A stretch of 64,000 nt of DNA from Mesorhizobium loti R88b (GTDB lineage Bacteria; Pseudomonadota; Alphaproteobacteria; Rhizobiales; Rhizobiaceae), in contig NZ_CP033367.1 of NCBI RefSeq assembly GCF_013170845.1, positions 3,039,001-3,103,000 on the forward strand, in the 5' to 3' direction. Each line of letters starts with the position of its first letter. The stretch's first letter is position 1. Both the position numbers and the translations under genes were made by a program. The notes under the pieces were generated by a model. It did not search any database. It was not told the DNA's origin and saw only the letters and a program-made list of their open reading frames with translations. This document shows, piece after piece, positions 25,152 to 34,032 of this stretch.

Positions 25152-26419
25152 GCGACGCCAAGATCCCTGCCTCGGCCATCTGGGCGCTAGGCACCACACA
25201 GATCATCGGCTACGGCACGCTCTATTACAGCTACAGCATCCTGGCGCCGGCGGTGGCGGTGGAACTCGCCTGGTCGCAGCAATGGGTGTTCGCCGTGCTG
25301 TCGGTGTCGCTACTGGCAAGCGCTGTCCTGGCGCCGTTCGCCGGCAGCCTCGCGGACCGGGTCGGGGCAGGGCGCCTGATGGTGCCGGGATCGCTGGCGG
25401 CGGCGGGCGCGTTGCTTGTGTGCGCGCTGGCGCCGGGGCGCGCCGGCTTTGCGCTTGGCGTGCTGGCCATGGAGCTCGCCTCCTGCTTCGTGCTTTACAG
25501 CACGGCCTTCGTTGCTATCGTGCAGCTCGGCGGCGCGCGTCGCGGCATCACCCATCTCACCTTGATCGCCGGCTTCGCCTCGACGCTGTTCTGGCCCTTG
25601 ACGACGCTGCTGCACCAGCATCTCGGCTGGCGCGAGGTGCTCATTCTCTTTGCCGCGCTCAACGCCTTTGTCTGCCTGCCGATCCACTGGTGGCTGGCCC
25701 GGCTTTCCAGCCGCGCCGGCAAGGCGTTGGAGAGGATTATCCCGGTCACATCAGGCCTGTCAGGCCCGGCGCCCGGCCGGCGATGGTCGCCGCTGTTCGT
25801 CCTGGTGCTGACCGGATTTGCCATAGAAGGCTTCATGCTTTCGGCTGTTCTGGTGCAGATGGTGCCGCTGCTTTCCCTGGTCGGTCTCGGCGGCGCCTCG
25901 GTGCTGGTGGCAAGCCTGTTTGGCCCGTCGCAAGTGGCGAGCCGGCTGGTGAACATGCTGTTTGGCCGTGGCTTGACGCAGACATCGCTGGCGCTGGGCG
26001 CCACCGCAGCACTGGCCGGCGGCCTCGCGGTGCTGCTGCTGGTGGCGCCCTCCGTTCCCGGCGCCATGCTGTTTGCCGTGCTTTTCGGCTTCGGCTCGGG
26101 CCTGATGAGCATCGTCGGCGGCACGCTGCCGCTCGAATTGTTCGGCCACGAGCGCTACGGCTCCTATGTCGGCTGGATCACGGCAGCGCGCCAGTTCAGT
26201 TCCGCCTTTGCCCCTTTCGGCTTTACCCTGATGATATCGGGCCTCGGCGTTTTCCCGGCCTTGTGGCTCAATGTGATGGTCGGCCTGTTGGGCATCGCGG
26301 CCTTCGCCGCCGTTGTGTTGATCAGCCGGCAATCGCGCAAGGCTGAAAGGAGCGGCACGACTGATCCGGCCGCATTGCACCTGGAAACGGCGATGGCCTC
26401 GCCACCGCCTTCACGGTAG
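25148..26419 (+). CDS. MFS transporter of the arsenic island
   Basis: The 423-residue, 12-helix major facilitator protein has an MFS loop 2-3 pattern (GSLADRVGAGRLMVPGSLAA, near residues 74-93). The GTG start overlaps the flavoprotein stop (GTGA), so the two are translationally coupled. In Agrobacterium an MFS protein named ArsK exports arsenite, methylarsenite and roxarsone(III), and this gene may be equivalent. That identity is inferred from context, not from a diagnostic motif. Confidence 0.8.
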   Translation: MSDAKIPASAIWALGTTQIIGYGTLYYSYSILAPAVAVELAWSQQWVFAVLSVSLLASAVLAPFAGSLADRVGAGRLMVPGSLAAAGALLVCALAPGRAGFALGVLAMELASCFVLYSTAFVAIVQLGGARRGITHLTLIAGFASTLFWPLTTLLHQHLGWREVLILFAALNAFVCLPIHWWLARLSSRAGKALERIIPVTSGLSGPAPGRRWSPLFVLVLTGFAIEGFMLSAVLVQMVPLLSLVGLGGASVLVASLFGPSQVASRLVNMLFGRGLTQTSLALGATAALAGGLAVLLLVAPSVPGAMLFAVLFGFGSGLMSIVGGTLPLELFGHERYGSYVGWITAARQFSSAFAPFGFTLMISGLGVFPALWLNVMVGLLGIAAFAAVVLISRQSRKAERSGTTDPAALHLETAMASPPPSR

Positions 26420-26428
26420 TTGCACGGG

Positions 26429-26875
26429 ATGACCGATCCCGCCACGCCGATCGTCAAGACCATCGCCATCGCCGCCAAACCGGCTGAGGTTTGGCGGGTG
26501 CTGACGACGCCGGGGATAATCCCGCTATGGATGTCGGACGAGGAACTGACCGTCAGCCTCGAGGGACATGCCGGCGGCGCGATCGTGATACGCGGGCTGC
26601 TGCATGGCATGCCGTTCGAGAACCATGGCACCGTCCGGGCCTTCGAGCCGGAGAAGAGCTTCGCCTACAGCTACTGGAGCACGCTGTCGGCCTCGCGGCT
26701 GGCGGATGTGCCGGAGAACCACACGCTGGTCAGCTTCGCCCTGGCCTCGGCGGACGAGGGAACGCTGCTGACGCTGACGCTCAGCGACTTCGCCGAACCG
26801 GCGATCCGCCCGCATGCCAATCTCTACTGGGGGCCGACCTTGCAGATTTTGAAGGCGGTGTGCGATCAAAGTTGA
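26429..26875 (+). CDS. SRPBCC domain protein
   Basis: The 148-residue START-like protein (VKTIAIAAKPAEVWRVLTTPGIIPLWMSDEELTV at the N-terminus; NLYWGPTLQILKAV at the C-terminus) is a ligand-binding fold of unknown partner. It begins 9 bases after the MFS gene on the same strand, so it may be read through from the arsenic unit, although SRPBCC proteins are not known ars components. Confidence 0.83.
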   Translation: MTDPATPIVKTIAIAAKPAEVWRVLTTPGIIPLWMSDEELTVSLEGHAGGAIVIRGLLHGMPFENHGTVRAFEPEKSFAYSYWSTLSASRLADVPENHTLVSFALASADEGTLLTLTLSDFAEPAIRPHANLYWGPTLQILKAVCDQS

Positions 26876-26909
26876 GGAGGCGCCATCGCAGCAGATGGAC
26901 GCCCAGCAT

Positions 26910-27749
26910 TCAGCCTTTGAGGCCCTTGGCCAGCGCGCGAATACGGTCGGCGACCTCTTTGTCGATCGGATTGTAGACCGTCAGGTTCAGATCCGGCCGG
27001 CCGTCGACCGCGAAGGACGAATATTCCAGCTCGATGTCACCCAGTTCCGGGTGCTTCAGGCGCTTTGTTCCGTCGCCATGGGCGAGCACGTCGTTCTCCT
27101 GCCACAGGGCGGCGAATTCGGCGCTGCCGGCGCACAGTTCTTCCACCAGCTGGGTTACCTCGGAGACCGCGCCGGCGCGCGCCGCATCGGCCCGGAAAGC
27201 GCCGACCACGAAACGGGCGAGGTTTTGCCAATCGTGCTGCTTGGCGCGGATGTGGGGCGTGAGGAACATGAAGCGCAGGACGTTGCGGCGGTCGGCGGGA
27301 AGGGAGCCATAGTCGGTCAGCACGATCTCGGCGGCGCGGTTCCAGGCAACCACGTCCCAGGTCGCGGTCTTGATCAAGGCAGGGCTGGCATCGAGCGTGT
27401 CGATGAGGCGCTGCAGCCGGGGGCTGACGCCCTCGTCGCCCCTGTAGCGGACCTCGGGCGGGCGCCCGAGCCCCAGCATGAAGAGATGTTCGCGCTCCGC
27501 CTCGGTCAGCATCAGCCCCTTCGCGATGCGGTTCAGGACATCGGCTGACGGTGCACCGCCGCGGCCCTGTTCCAGCCATGTGTACCAGGTCGGGCTGATG
27601 TTGGCGCGCTGGGCGACCTCTTCGCGGCGCAGCCCCGGCGTGCGCCTGCGTCCCGAAAAGCCGAATGAGGCCGGGTCGAGCCGGGTGCGCCGGTCCTTCA
27701 GGAAGGCTGCGAGCGTGCCAGGGGAATTGGTGGGCATCCTGTTAGGCAT
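26910..27749 (-). CDS. XRE-family regulator with MmyB-like ligand domain
   Basis: The 279-residue protein has a helix-turn-helix at about 14-80 (LAAFLKDRRTRLDP..., GLRREEVAQRANISPTWYTWLEQGR). It then has the MmyB-like ligand-binding domain (LIDTLDASPALIKTATWDVVAWN... NVLRFMFLTP). Members typically repress an adjacent oxidoreductase gene, and here the divergent gene is an NAD-dependent epimerase-like protein 89 bases away. ATG codons at 27749 and 27737 are both possible starts. Confidence 0.9.
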   Translation of the reverse strand: MPNRMPTNSPGTLAAFLKDRRTRLDPASFGFSGRRRTPGLRREEVAQRANISPTWYTWLEQGRGGAPSADVLNRIAKGLMLTEAEREHLFMLGLGRPPEVRYRGDEGVSPRLQRLIDTLDASPALIKTATWDVVAWNRAAEIVLTDYGSLPADRRNVLRFMFLTPHIRAKQHDWQNLARFVVGAFRADAARAGAVSEVTQLVEELCAGSAEFAALWQENDVLAHGDGTKRLKHPELGDIELEYSSFAVDGRPDLNLTVYNPIDKEVADRIRALAKGLKG

Positions 27750-27838
27750 CCTGTTAAAGATTATACCACGATAAGATCACTACTTTAATGGGATAATAGA
27801 CCGTCGATATTACGCAGGCAACTGTCAGGAGATTTTGC

Positions 27839-28729
27839 ATGCGTATCTTTCTCACCGGCGCGACCGGTTTCATCGGCTCGGCCATCGTTCCCGAACTCAT
27901 CAAGGCCGGCCATCAGGTGATCGGCGTCACCCGCTCCGATGCCGGCGCAGAGGCGCTGGCCGCCGCAGGCGCCGAGGTGCATCGCGGAATTTTGGAAGAG
28001 CCAGAGGGCCTGCGCGATGGCGCGGCCAAGGCGGACGCCGTGGTCCACACCGCTTTCGATCATGATTTCTCGCGCTTTGCCGAGAACTGCGAAAAGGACA
28101 GCCGTGTCATCGCAGCACTCGGCCAGGCATTTGCCGGCTCCGACCGGCCGCTGTTGATCACGTCCGGGACCGGTTTTGGCGCCCCTGGGCATGGGCAGCT
28201 TGCGAGCGAGGACGTCTTCAACGCCAGCAACCCCCATCCGCGTATCGCCTCCGAACTGGCGGGCAATGCCTTGCTGGAGGCCGGCGTCAACGTCTCGGTG
28301 ATGCGCCTGCCGCAGGTCCACAATCCGCTCAAGCAGGGCCTGATCTCGCAGCTTATCGAGATCGCGCGCCAGAAAGGCGTCTCGGCCTATGTCGGCGAAG
28401 GCCGCAATCGTTTTGCTGCCGGCCATCTGCTCGACGTGGCGCGGCTCTACCGGCTCGCCATAGAAAAGCGGCAGCCCGGCGCGCGTTATCACGCAGTCGG
28501 CGAGGAAGGTGTCGAGGTGCGCGCCATCGCCGAGGCGCTTGGCCGGGGCCTCAACGTGCCGGTCGTTTCGATCGCGCCCGAAAAGGCGGCCGAGCATTTC
28601 GGCTGGATGGCCATGTTCGCGCCCATGGATATCCCGGCCTCCAGCGCGCTGACTCAGGCACGGCTTGGCTGGCACCCGACCGGCCCGACGCTGATCGCCG
28701 ATCTGGATGCGATGCGGTACCCCGATTGA
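27839..28729 (+). CDS. NAD(P)-dependent epimerase/dehydratase-like oxidoreductase
   Basis: The 296-residue extended or atypical SDR has the N-terminal TGATGFIGSAIVPELI loop (residues 5-20). Its second half carries EVRAIAEALGRGLNVPVVSI and PASSALTQARLGWHPTGPTLIADL, as in the family of sugar epimerase-like reductases. The classical YxxxK is not obvious, so catalysis may differ. It is probably controlled by the divergent MmyB-type regulator. Confidence 0.87.
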   Translation: MRIFLTGATGFIGSAIVPELIKAGHQVIGVTRSDAGAEALAAAGAEVHRGILEEPEGLRDGAAKADAVVHTAFDHDFSRFAENCEKDSRVIAALGQAFAGSDRPLLITSGTGFGAPGHGQLASEDVFNASNPHPRIASELAGNALLEAGVNVSVMRLPQVHNPLKQGLISQLIEIARQKGVSAYVGEGRNRFAAGHLLDVARLYRLAIEKRQPGARYHAVGEEGVEVRAIAEALGRGLNVPVVSIAPEKAAEHFGWMAMFAPMDIPASSALTQARLGWHPTGPTLIADLDAMRYPD

Positions 28730-28744
28730 GGAGGGTGGCGCGCG

Positions 28745-29440
28745 TCAGCGCGTGACGGCATAGCGCAAGTGCACGACCCCATGCGTCAGCGTTTCGCAGC
28801 TCTTCAGCGACAGTTGCATCTTGCCCGCAAGGCCGCTTTCGCCGAACTCCACAAAACCCTGGTTTGCCGCCCGCGCATCGAGCGCGGGGGCGATGAGAAG
28901 GCTGAGTTCGTCGACAAGCCCTGCCGCGAAGAAGGAGCCGTTGATGCCGGCGCCGCCTTCGAGCAGCAGCCGGCGGATGCCGAGTTCACGCCCGAGCACG
29001 TCGAGCATGGCGGCAAGGTCGATGTCCGTCGTCTCCGACACAATGTAGGACACGCCGTCGGCGGCGAGCTCGGCCAGATGGCTGTCGGCGACGCCGTGCC
29101 CGAGCAGCACCACGACATGGTCGCCGCCGATGTCGGGTTTAGAAAAATGCACCTTGCCTGAGGCATCGAGCGCCACGGCATAGCTGTCCGCGTCACGTTG
29201 GGCGAAATGATGCGGCCGCTCTACCTTGCCGGCATTGGCCGGCGGGTGCGCGGCGGCCTTGCTCATCTCGGCCATGGTGACACGGCCGACGATCCAGCCG
29301 TCACCTTCGAGATCGCCGTGGATCTTTTCATAGAGGCCCGACCAGTCCGGTACGCCGCCATCGGGGCTCTTGGTGTAGCGGCTCGGATGCAAGCTGCCGT
29401 CGAGTGAGGCGAGCATATGGCAGATGATGTGCGGCTTCAT
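28745..29440 (-). CDS. dihydrofolate reductase/RibD-C family protein
   Basis: The 231-residue protein has the RibD C-terminal/DHFR-like fold: MKPHIICHMLASLDGSLHPSRY, GDGWIVGRVTMAEMSK, and RRLLLEGGAGINGSFFAAGLVDELSLLIAPAL. In riboflavin synthesis this domain reduces the ribosyl amino-uracil; stand-alone copies like this one have unknown substrates but bind NADPH. The ATG at 29440 is preferred over an upstream in-frame codon. It converges tightly (15 bases) on the previous gene. Confidence 0.87.
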   Translation of the reverse strand: MKPHIICHMLASLDGSLHPSRYTKSPDGGVPDWSGLYEKIHGDLEGDGWIVGRVTMAEMSKAAAHPPANAGKVERPHHFAQRDADSYAVALDASGKVHFSKPDIGGDHVVVLLGHGVADSHLAELAADGVSYIVSETTDIDLAAMLDVLGRELGIRRLLLEGGAGINGSFFAAGLVDELSLLIAPALDARAANQGFVEFGESGLAGKMQLSLKSCETLTHGVVHLRYAVTR

Positions 29441-29772
29441 GCGGGTGCTCCAGGGATGGGCTGAGGTGCGGTTCAAACTAGTGCCGTGGCCGGAGAATGG
29501 AAGCGGGGCGCGTCGGCTCGGTCAAAATTCCGATAATTCCGATAATTGGCCGCCCAACACTGTTATATCGATGTTGCACAAATGGTTGACCCTGGGTTAG
29601 CATCCCTGGGCTGATGCCGATGGGAGGCAGTTTTTGCAACGGATATCAGCTGGAGCGGCATGCGCCGTCTTGCGCAAGGAGGATGCTCCAACACTTTGAA
29701 CCGACGCATTATCCCTTCCCAAGACCGATCCCGGTCCTGGGGATGATGCGTTTCTGTGGAGGAGGATCAACC
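29441..29772. promoter_or_regulatory. promoter region of the sugar ABC operon
   Basis: These 332 bases carry no supported gene. They contain a tandem AATTCCGAT pair (29526-29543), an AT-rich stretch and a possible promoter (TTGCAC, 17 bases, TTAGCA; 29573-29601). A strong GGAGGA lies just before the ATG at 29773. No regulator gene for the operon is adjacent. Confidence 0.4.
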
Positions 29773-30720
29773 ATGAACAGACGTGAATTCCTGCTGTCGT
29801 CCGCGGCGTTCGGCGCCATGATGCTGGCCGCACCCTCGGTGTTTGCCGAAGACAAGCTCACCATCCTTGGCTCGGTGCCCAATCTCGGCTTTCCGTTCTT
29901 CGTGCACATGCTGAACGAGATCAAGGCGGAGGCCGCAGCACAAGGCGTCAATTTGACCGAGAGCGACGGCCAGAACTCGGCCACCAAGCAGACCGCCGAC
30001 ATCGAGGCGGCCTTGGTGCAGAAGGTCAACGCCATCGTGATTTCGCCGCTCGACGTCAACGCGCTGGCGCCGGCCATCGAGGAAGCGGTCAAGGCCGGCG
30101 TTCCCGTGGTGACGATCGACCGCCGCGTCGACGGTGTCCAGGGCATCCTCGCCCATGTCGGGGCCGACAATGTCAAGGGCGGCGAGGCGGAAGCCAGTGC
30201 CATGGTGGCGGCATTCCCCAACGGCGCCAAGCTGTTCCACCTGCAGGGCCAGCCCGGTGCCGGTCCGGCGATCGACCGCAACAAGGGCGTGCACAATGTG
30301 CTCGATCCCTTGAAGGACAAGTACCAGATCATCTTCGAGCAGACCGCCAATTTCGCGCGCGCCGAGGCGCTGTCGGTGACGGAAGCCGGCCTCGCCGCCA
30401 ATGGCAAGCCGGACGCCATCATCTGCGCCAATGACGACATGGCGCTCGGCGCGCTGGAAGCGTGTGCGGCGCGCAACTTCACCGACGTGAAGATCTACGG
30501 CTTCGACGCGCTGCCGGAAGCGCTGGTTGCGGTACGCGACGGCAAGCTCGCTGGCACGGTCGAACAGTTCCCCGGCCAGCAGTCGCGCACGGCCGTGCAG
30601 ATCGCCGTCGCCTACGCCAAGAACAAGACCGAGCCGAAGGAGAAGCTGGTGCTGCTGACGCCGATCGTTATTGGCAAGGATAATCTGGATAAGGCGGAGC
30701 GGTTGAGCGAGACGAAGTAG
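29773..30720 (+). CDS. ribose-type sugar ABC transporter substrate-binding protein
   Basis: The 315-residue periplasmic binding protein begins with a signal peptide (MNRREFLLSSAAFGAMMLAAP, cleavage near SVFA-ED). The periplasmic-binding-protein type 1 fold follows, with the DxN-type pattern IVISPLDVNALAPAIEEAVKAGVPVVTIDRRVDG and CANDDMALGALEA. It captures a monosaccharide and delivers it to the ATPase and permease encoded downstream; the sugar is not predictable. GGAGGA precedes the chosen start; the frame is open further upstream but without coding character. Confidence 0.9.
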   Translation: MNRREFLLSSAAFGAMMLAAPSVFAEDKLTILGSVPNLGFPFFVHMLNEIKAEAAAQGVNLTESDGQNSATKQTADIEAALVQKVNAIVISPLDVNALAPAIEEAVKAGVPVVTIDRRVDGVQGILAHVGADNVKGGEAEASAMVAAFPNGAKLFHLQGQPGAGPAIDRNKGVHNVLDPLKDKYQIIFEQTANFARAEALSVTEAGLAANGKPDAIICANDDMALGALEACAARNFTDVKIYGFDALPEALVAVRDGKLAGTVEQFPGQQSRTAVQIAVAYAKNKTEPKEKLVLLTPIVIGKDNLDKAERLSETK

Positions 30721-30739
30721 GGCTGGTTGGTGAGGCCGG

Positions 30740-30913
30740 CGGGACAGCGCCCCCCTCTGCCCTGCCGGGCATCTCCCCCACAAGGGGGGAGATCGGCAGC
30801 TTCTTCGACCGCGCCTTTCTTGCAACGTTTGAGATTGGCGAAAGCCGGCGTGACGTCCAATCTCCCCCCTCGTGGGGGAGATGTCCGGCAGGACAGAGGG
30901 GGGCGCTGTCCCG
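30740..30913. repeat. large inverted repeat, rhizobial mosaic element
   Basis: Two 54-base arms (30740-30793 and 30860-30913) are inverted copies with 3 differences, around a 66-base centre. Each arm ends internally in a smaller hairpin (CTCCCCC...GGGGGAG). Related units occur at 35585-35802 and 42543-42593. It separates the binding-protein and ATPase genes and would make a very strong RNA structure in that transcript. Confidence 0.85.
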
Positions 30914-30940
30914 CGACTTGCCACAATCCGGGAGCCACCC

Positions 30941-32503
30941 TTGCCAGCTGAAGCCGCACTGCTCGCCGTCGAGGGCGTCACCAAGCATTTTTCCGGCGTC
31001 ACGGCACTCAGCGATGTCTCGCTCGACATCCGCGCCGGCGAAATCCTCGGCCTGCTCGGCGAAAACGGTGCCGGCAAATCGACGCTGCTGAAAATCCTGT
31101 CGGGCGTCATGCCGCCGTCCGGCGGGCGCATCACCTTCGACGGCGCCGACTACGCGCCATCCAGCCCGCAGGATGCCAAGCGGCTCGGCATCGTCACCAT
31201 CTACCAGGAACTCAGCCTGATCCCGACGCTGACCGTGGCGGAGAACATTTTCATCGGCCGCGCGCCGGTCGGGCCGCTCGGGCTGGTCAGCTGGAAGCGC
31301 ATGGAGCGGGACTCCCGAGACATCATCGCCCGCGTCGGCCTTTCCATCGATCCGATGACGCCGGTGTCGGCGCTGTCGGTGGCCGAGCAGCAACTGGTCG
31401 AGATTGCGCGGGCGCTGTCGCTGAAGAGCCGGCTGATCATCATGGACGAGCCGACCTCGGCGCTGACCGAGACCGAGGTGCAGCGGCTTTTGTCGATCAT
31501 GGACCGGCTGCGCCAGGACAAGGTCGCCATCATGTTCGTCACCCACCGGCTGGAGGAGGCCTCCGCCATCTGCGACCGCATGACGGTGCTGCGCGACGGC
31601 CGGCTGGCCGGGCATCTCGACCGTGAGGGTGGTCCGATCCAATTGCCGCGCATCATCGAGAAGATGGTCGGCCGCGCCGCCTCGGAACTCTACGCCCGAC
31701 CGGCGCAGCGCGCGGTGGCCGGCGATGTCGTGCTGTCGGTGCGCGGCCTGCGCACCGTGCGCGACCCCGAAGCGCCGCATGCCATCGTGCTCGACGGCGT
31801 CGACATCGACCTCAAGGCGGGCGAAATCCTCGGTGTCGCCGGGCTTGTCGGCTCGGGCCGCACGGAACTGGCGCGCGCCATTTTCGGCGCCGACCGGATC
31901 GCTGCCGGCACCATCACGCTCGACGGCAAACAGATCGCTCCAGCCTCGCCGGCGGACGCCATCGCGCTCGGCATCGGCCTGGTGCCGGAGGACCGCAAGC
32001 ACCAGGCGATCTTTGCGGCACTCGGCATCCTGCCCAATTTCTCCGTCGCTTCGCTCGGCCGCTTCAGCAACGGTTTTGGCTTCATGGCCGAGCGGCGTGA
32101 GCGCGATGCATTGTCGGGTTTCAGAAAGATGCTGTCGATCCGCATGGCCTCGGCCGAGCAGGCGATCGAAGGCCTGTCGGGCGGCAACCAGCAGAAGGTG
32201 ATCCTGGCGCGCTGGCTGGCGCGCGATCCAAAAGTGCTGATCGTCGACGAGCCGACGCGCGGCGTCGATGTCGGCGCCAAGGCCGAGGTGCACCAGATCC
32301 TGGTGCAATTGGCGGCGCGCGGCATCGCGGTGATGATGATCTCGTCCGAACTGCCAGAGGTGCTGGCGGTGTCGGACCGCATCGTCACCATGCGCCGGGG
32401 GCGCATCACCGGTGAGATGCCGGGCGTCGAGGCAAACGAGGAACGATTGATGGAACTGATGGCGCTCGACAGAAAGCCACAGGACGAGAGGCAGGCACGA
32501 TGA
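30941..32503 (+). CDS. ribose-type sugar ABC transporter ATP-binding protein
   Basis: The 520-residue double ATPase is of the RbsA/MglA/XylG type. Domain 1 has the Walker A GENGAGKST, the signature LSVAEQQLVEIARAL and Walker B LIIMDEPTSAL. Domain 2 has a degenerate Walker A (GLVGSGRTEL) with signature LSGGNQQKVILARWL and VLIVDEPTRGVD. The start is taken as the TTG at 30941, which has GGGAG upstream and places the first strand correctly. An upstream in-frame ATG at 30872 lies inside the repeat. The permease start overlaps its stop by 4 bases. Confidence 0.92.
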   Translation: MPAEAALLAVEGVTKHFSGVTALSDVSLDIRAGEILGLLGENGAGKSTLLKILSGVMPPSGGRITFDGADYAPSSPQDAKRLGIVTIYQELSLIPTLTVAENIFIGRAPVGPLGLVSWKRMERDSRDIIARVGLSIDPMTPVSALSVAEQQLVEIARALSLKSRLIIMDEPTSALTETEVQRLLSIMDRLRQDKVAIMFVTHRLEEASAICDRMTVLRDGRLAGHLDREGGPIQLPRIIEKMVGRAASELYARPAQRAVAGDVVLSVRGLRTVRDPEAPHAIVLDGVDIDLKAGEILGVAGLVGSGRTELARAIFGADRIAAGTITLDGKQIAPASPADAIALGIGLVPEDRKHQAIFAALGILPNFSVASLGRFSNGFGFMAERRERDALSGFRKMLSIRMASAEQAIEGLSGGNQQKVILARWLARDPKVLIVDEPTRGVDVGAKAEVHQILVQLAARGIAVMMISSELPEVLAVSDRIVTMRRGRITGEMPGVEANEERLMELMALDRKPQDERQAR

Positions 32504-33513
32504 GCGCGACGGAACAGAATGAGCGCGGCGGCATCAATGTCGCGCGGCTGTTGATGAGCTTCGGGCCGCTGCTGTTCCTGGTGGCGCTGATCGTCGTCTT
32601 CACCTTGTTGAAGCCGAGCTTCATCGATCCGATCAATCTGTTCAACATCACGCGGCAGATCTCGATCACCGGGCTGATCGCGCTCGGCATGACCTTCGTC
32701 ATCCTCACCGCCGGCATTGATCTGTCTGTCGGCTCGCTGCTCGCCTTTTGCGGCATGGTCGCCGCCGTCGTCGCCAAGGGCGGCACGGCCAACACGCTGT
32801 CGCTGTCGACCACGGGCACACAAGGCTATGGTTGGTTCGCGGCCCTGCTGGCGGCCGTCTTGGTGGGGGCTGCCGCCGGCGGCGTGCAGGGGCTCGCCAT
32901 CACCCGGCTGAAAGTGCCGCCCTTCGTCGTCACGCTGGGCGGGCTGACGGTGTTTCGCGGGCTGACGCTGACCATCTCCAATGGCGGCCCGATCTCGGGC
33001 TTCGACGCCTCGATGCGCTGGTTCGGCACCGGCCTGATCGGCCCGGTGCCGGTGCCGGCGATCATCTTCGCCATCGCCGCGATCCTCTGCCACATCGTGC
33101 TGCGCTACACGCGCTACGGCCGCGCCGTCTATGCGGTTGGCGGCAATGCCGAGGCGGCACGACTTTCCGGCCTGCGCGTCGACCGCATCCTGGTCTCGGT
33201 CTATGTCATCGTCGGCTTCTTCGCCGGGCTTGCCGCCTTCGTGCTGTCGGCGCGGCTCAATTCATCGGAAGCGGTCGCCGGTATTGGCTACGAGCTGACG
33301 GTGATTTCCGCCGTCGTCATCGGCGGCACCTCGCTGTTCGGTGGCATCGGCTCGGTCGGCGGCACCGTGGTGGGCGCGGCGCTGATCGGCGTGCTGCAGA
33401 ACGGGCTGCAGTTCAACAATGTGTCGTCCTATACGCAAAGCATCGTGATTGGGCTGATCCTGATCCTGGCGGTGGCGTTTGATCGGTGGCTGAAATCGCG
33501 GGTGAGACGGTGA
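32500..33513 (+). CDS. ribose-type sugar ABC transporter permease
   Basis: The 337-residue membrane protein of the RbsC/XylH family has the characteristic GLIALGMTFVILTAGIDLSVGSLLAF, the cytoplasmic RYTRYGRAVYAVGGNAEAARLSG coupling segment, and GGTSLFGGIGSVGGTVVGAALIGVL. About eight to ten helices are expected. It overlaps the ATPase gene (ATGA) and completes the binding protein-ATPase-permease set. Confidence 0.92.
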   Translation: MSATEQNERGGINVARLLMSFGPLLFLVALIVVFTLLKPSFIDPINLFNITRQISITGLIALGMTFVILTAGIDLSVGSLLAFCGMVAAVVAKGGTANTLSLSTTGTQGYGWFAALLAAVLVGAAAGGVQGLAITRLKVPPFVVTLGGLTVFRGLTLTISNGGPISGFDASMRWFGTGLIGPVPVPAIIFAIAAILCHIVLRYTRYGRAVYAVGGNAEAARLSGLRVDRILVSVYVIVGFFAGLAAFVLSARLNSSEAVAGIGYELTVISAVVIGGTSLFGGIGSVGGTVVGAALIGVLQNGLQFNNVSSYTQSIVIGLILILAVAFDRWLKSRVRR

Positions 33514-34007
33514 GGACAGCGTTAGCGGGAGCCGCTCGGAGTGCTGGAGTCATGGTGATGCTTGTATCTCAGGTCCACGCTGCGGACGCGCCGTATGATT
33601 GGAGCGATGAGCAGGGGGCGGAGTCCGCGAAGCGGATCATCGTGAAGTGCCTGGACGCGTTCGAAGACAGTAAAGAGCGTGACTCCTGCGTGTTCAAGCC
33701 AATCGAGATTTGCCGCACGCAATTTGACAATGGCAGCGAAAACCAATTCGCCATCAATCAATGTACCGGCTATTCGGGCGCGGCATGGAGCAGCATGGTC
33801 GACGATGTCTATGCTCGGCTTGTGCAATCGGGAAAAGCTTCGAGCGACATCGCCAAATCGCAATCAATGTGGAGTGCCTGGAACGAGTACGATTGCCACG
33901 CGATTTCAGATTATATCGGCACTCGGGCCCTAATGGACTATGGCGACTGCAAGACCAGGCATGCGGCGGGAAGAGTATTTGATTTGCTGGAGTTGATCCC
34001 TCATTAG
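33510..34007 (+). CDS. LprI-like secreted protein
   Basis: The 165-residue protein starts at a GTG overlapping the permease stop. It has a signal-like N-terminus (AARSAGVMVMLVSQVHA) and a Cys-patterned domain resembling the LprI/DUF1311 lysozyme-inhibitor-like fold: NQCTGYSGAAWSSMVDDVYARL, QSMWSAWNEYDCHAIS, YGDCKTRHAAGRVFDLLEL. Cysteines come in pairs, as expected for a periplasmic disulfide protein. Its coupling to a sugar transporter is unusual. The function of rhizobial members is unknown. Confidence 0.7.
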   Translation: MRTALAGAARSAGVMVMLVSQVHAADAPYDWSDEQGAESAKRIIVKCLDAFEDSKERDSCVFKPIEICRTQFDNGSENQFAINQCTGYSGAAWSSMVDDVYARLVQSGKASSDIAKSQSMWSAWNEYDCHAISDYIGTRALMDYGDCKTRHAAGRVFDLLELIPH

Positions 34008-34032
34008 CGGTGTGTGAGCACGCTGTTGGGAG

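Noticed and set aside
30668..32308. 546-codon open frame on the minus strand
   Set aside because: It is antisense to the sugar ATPase, which shows all ABC motifs.
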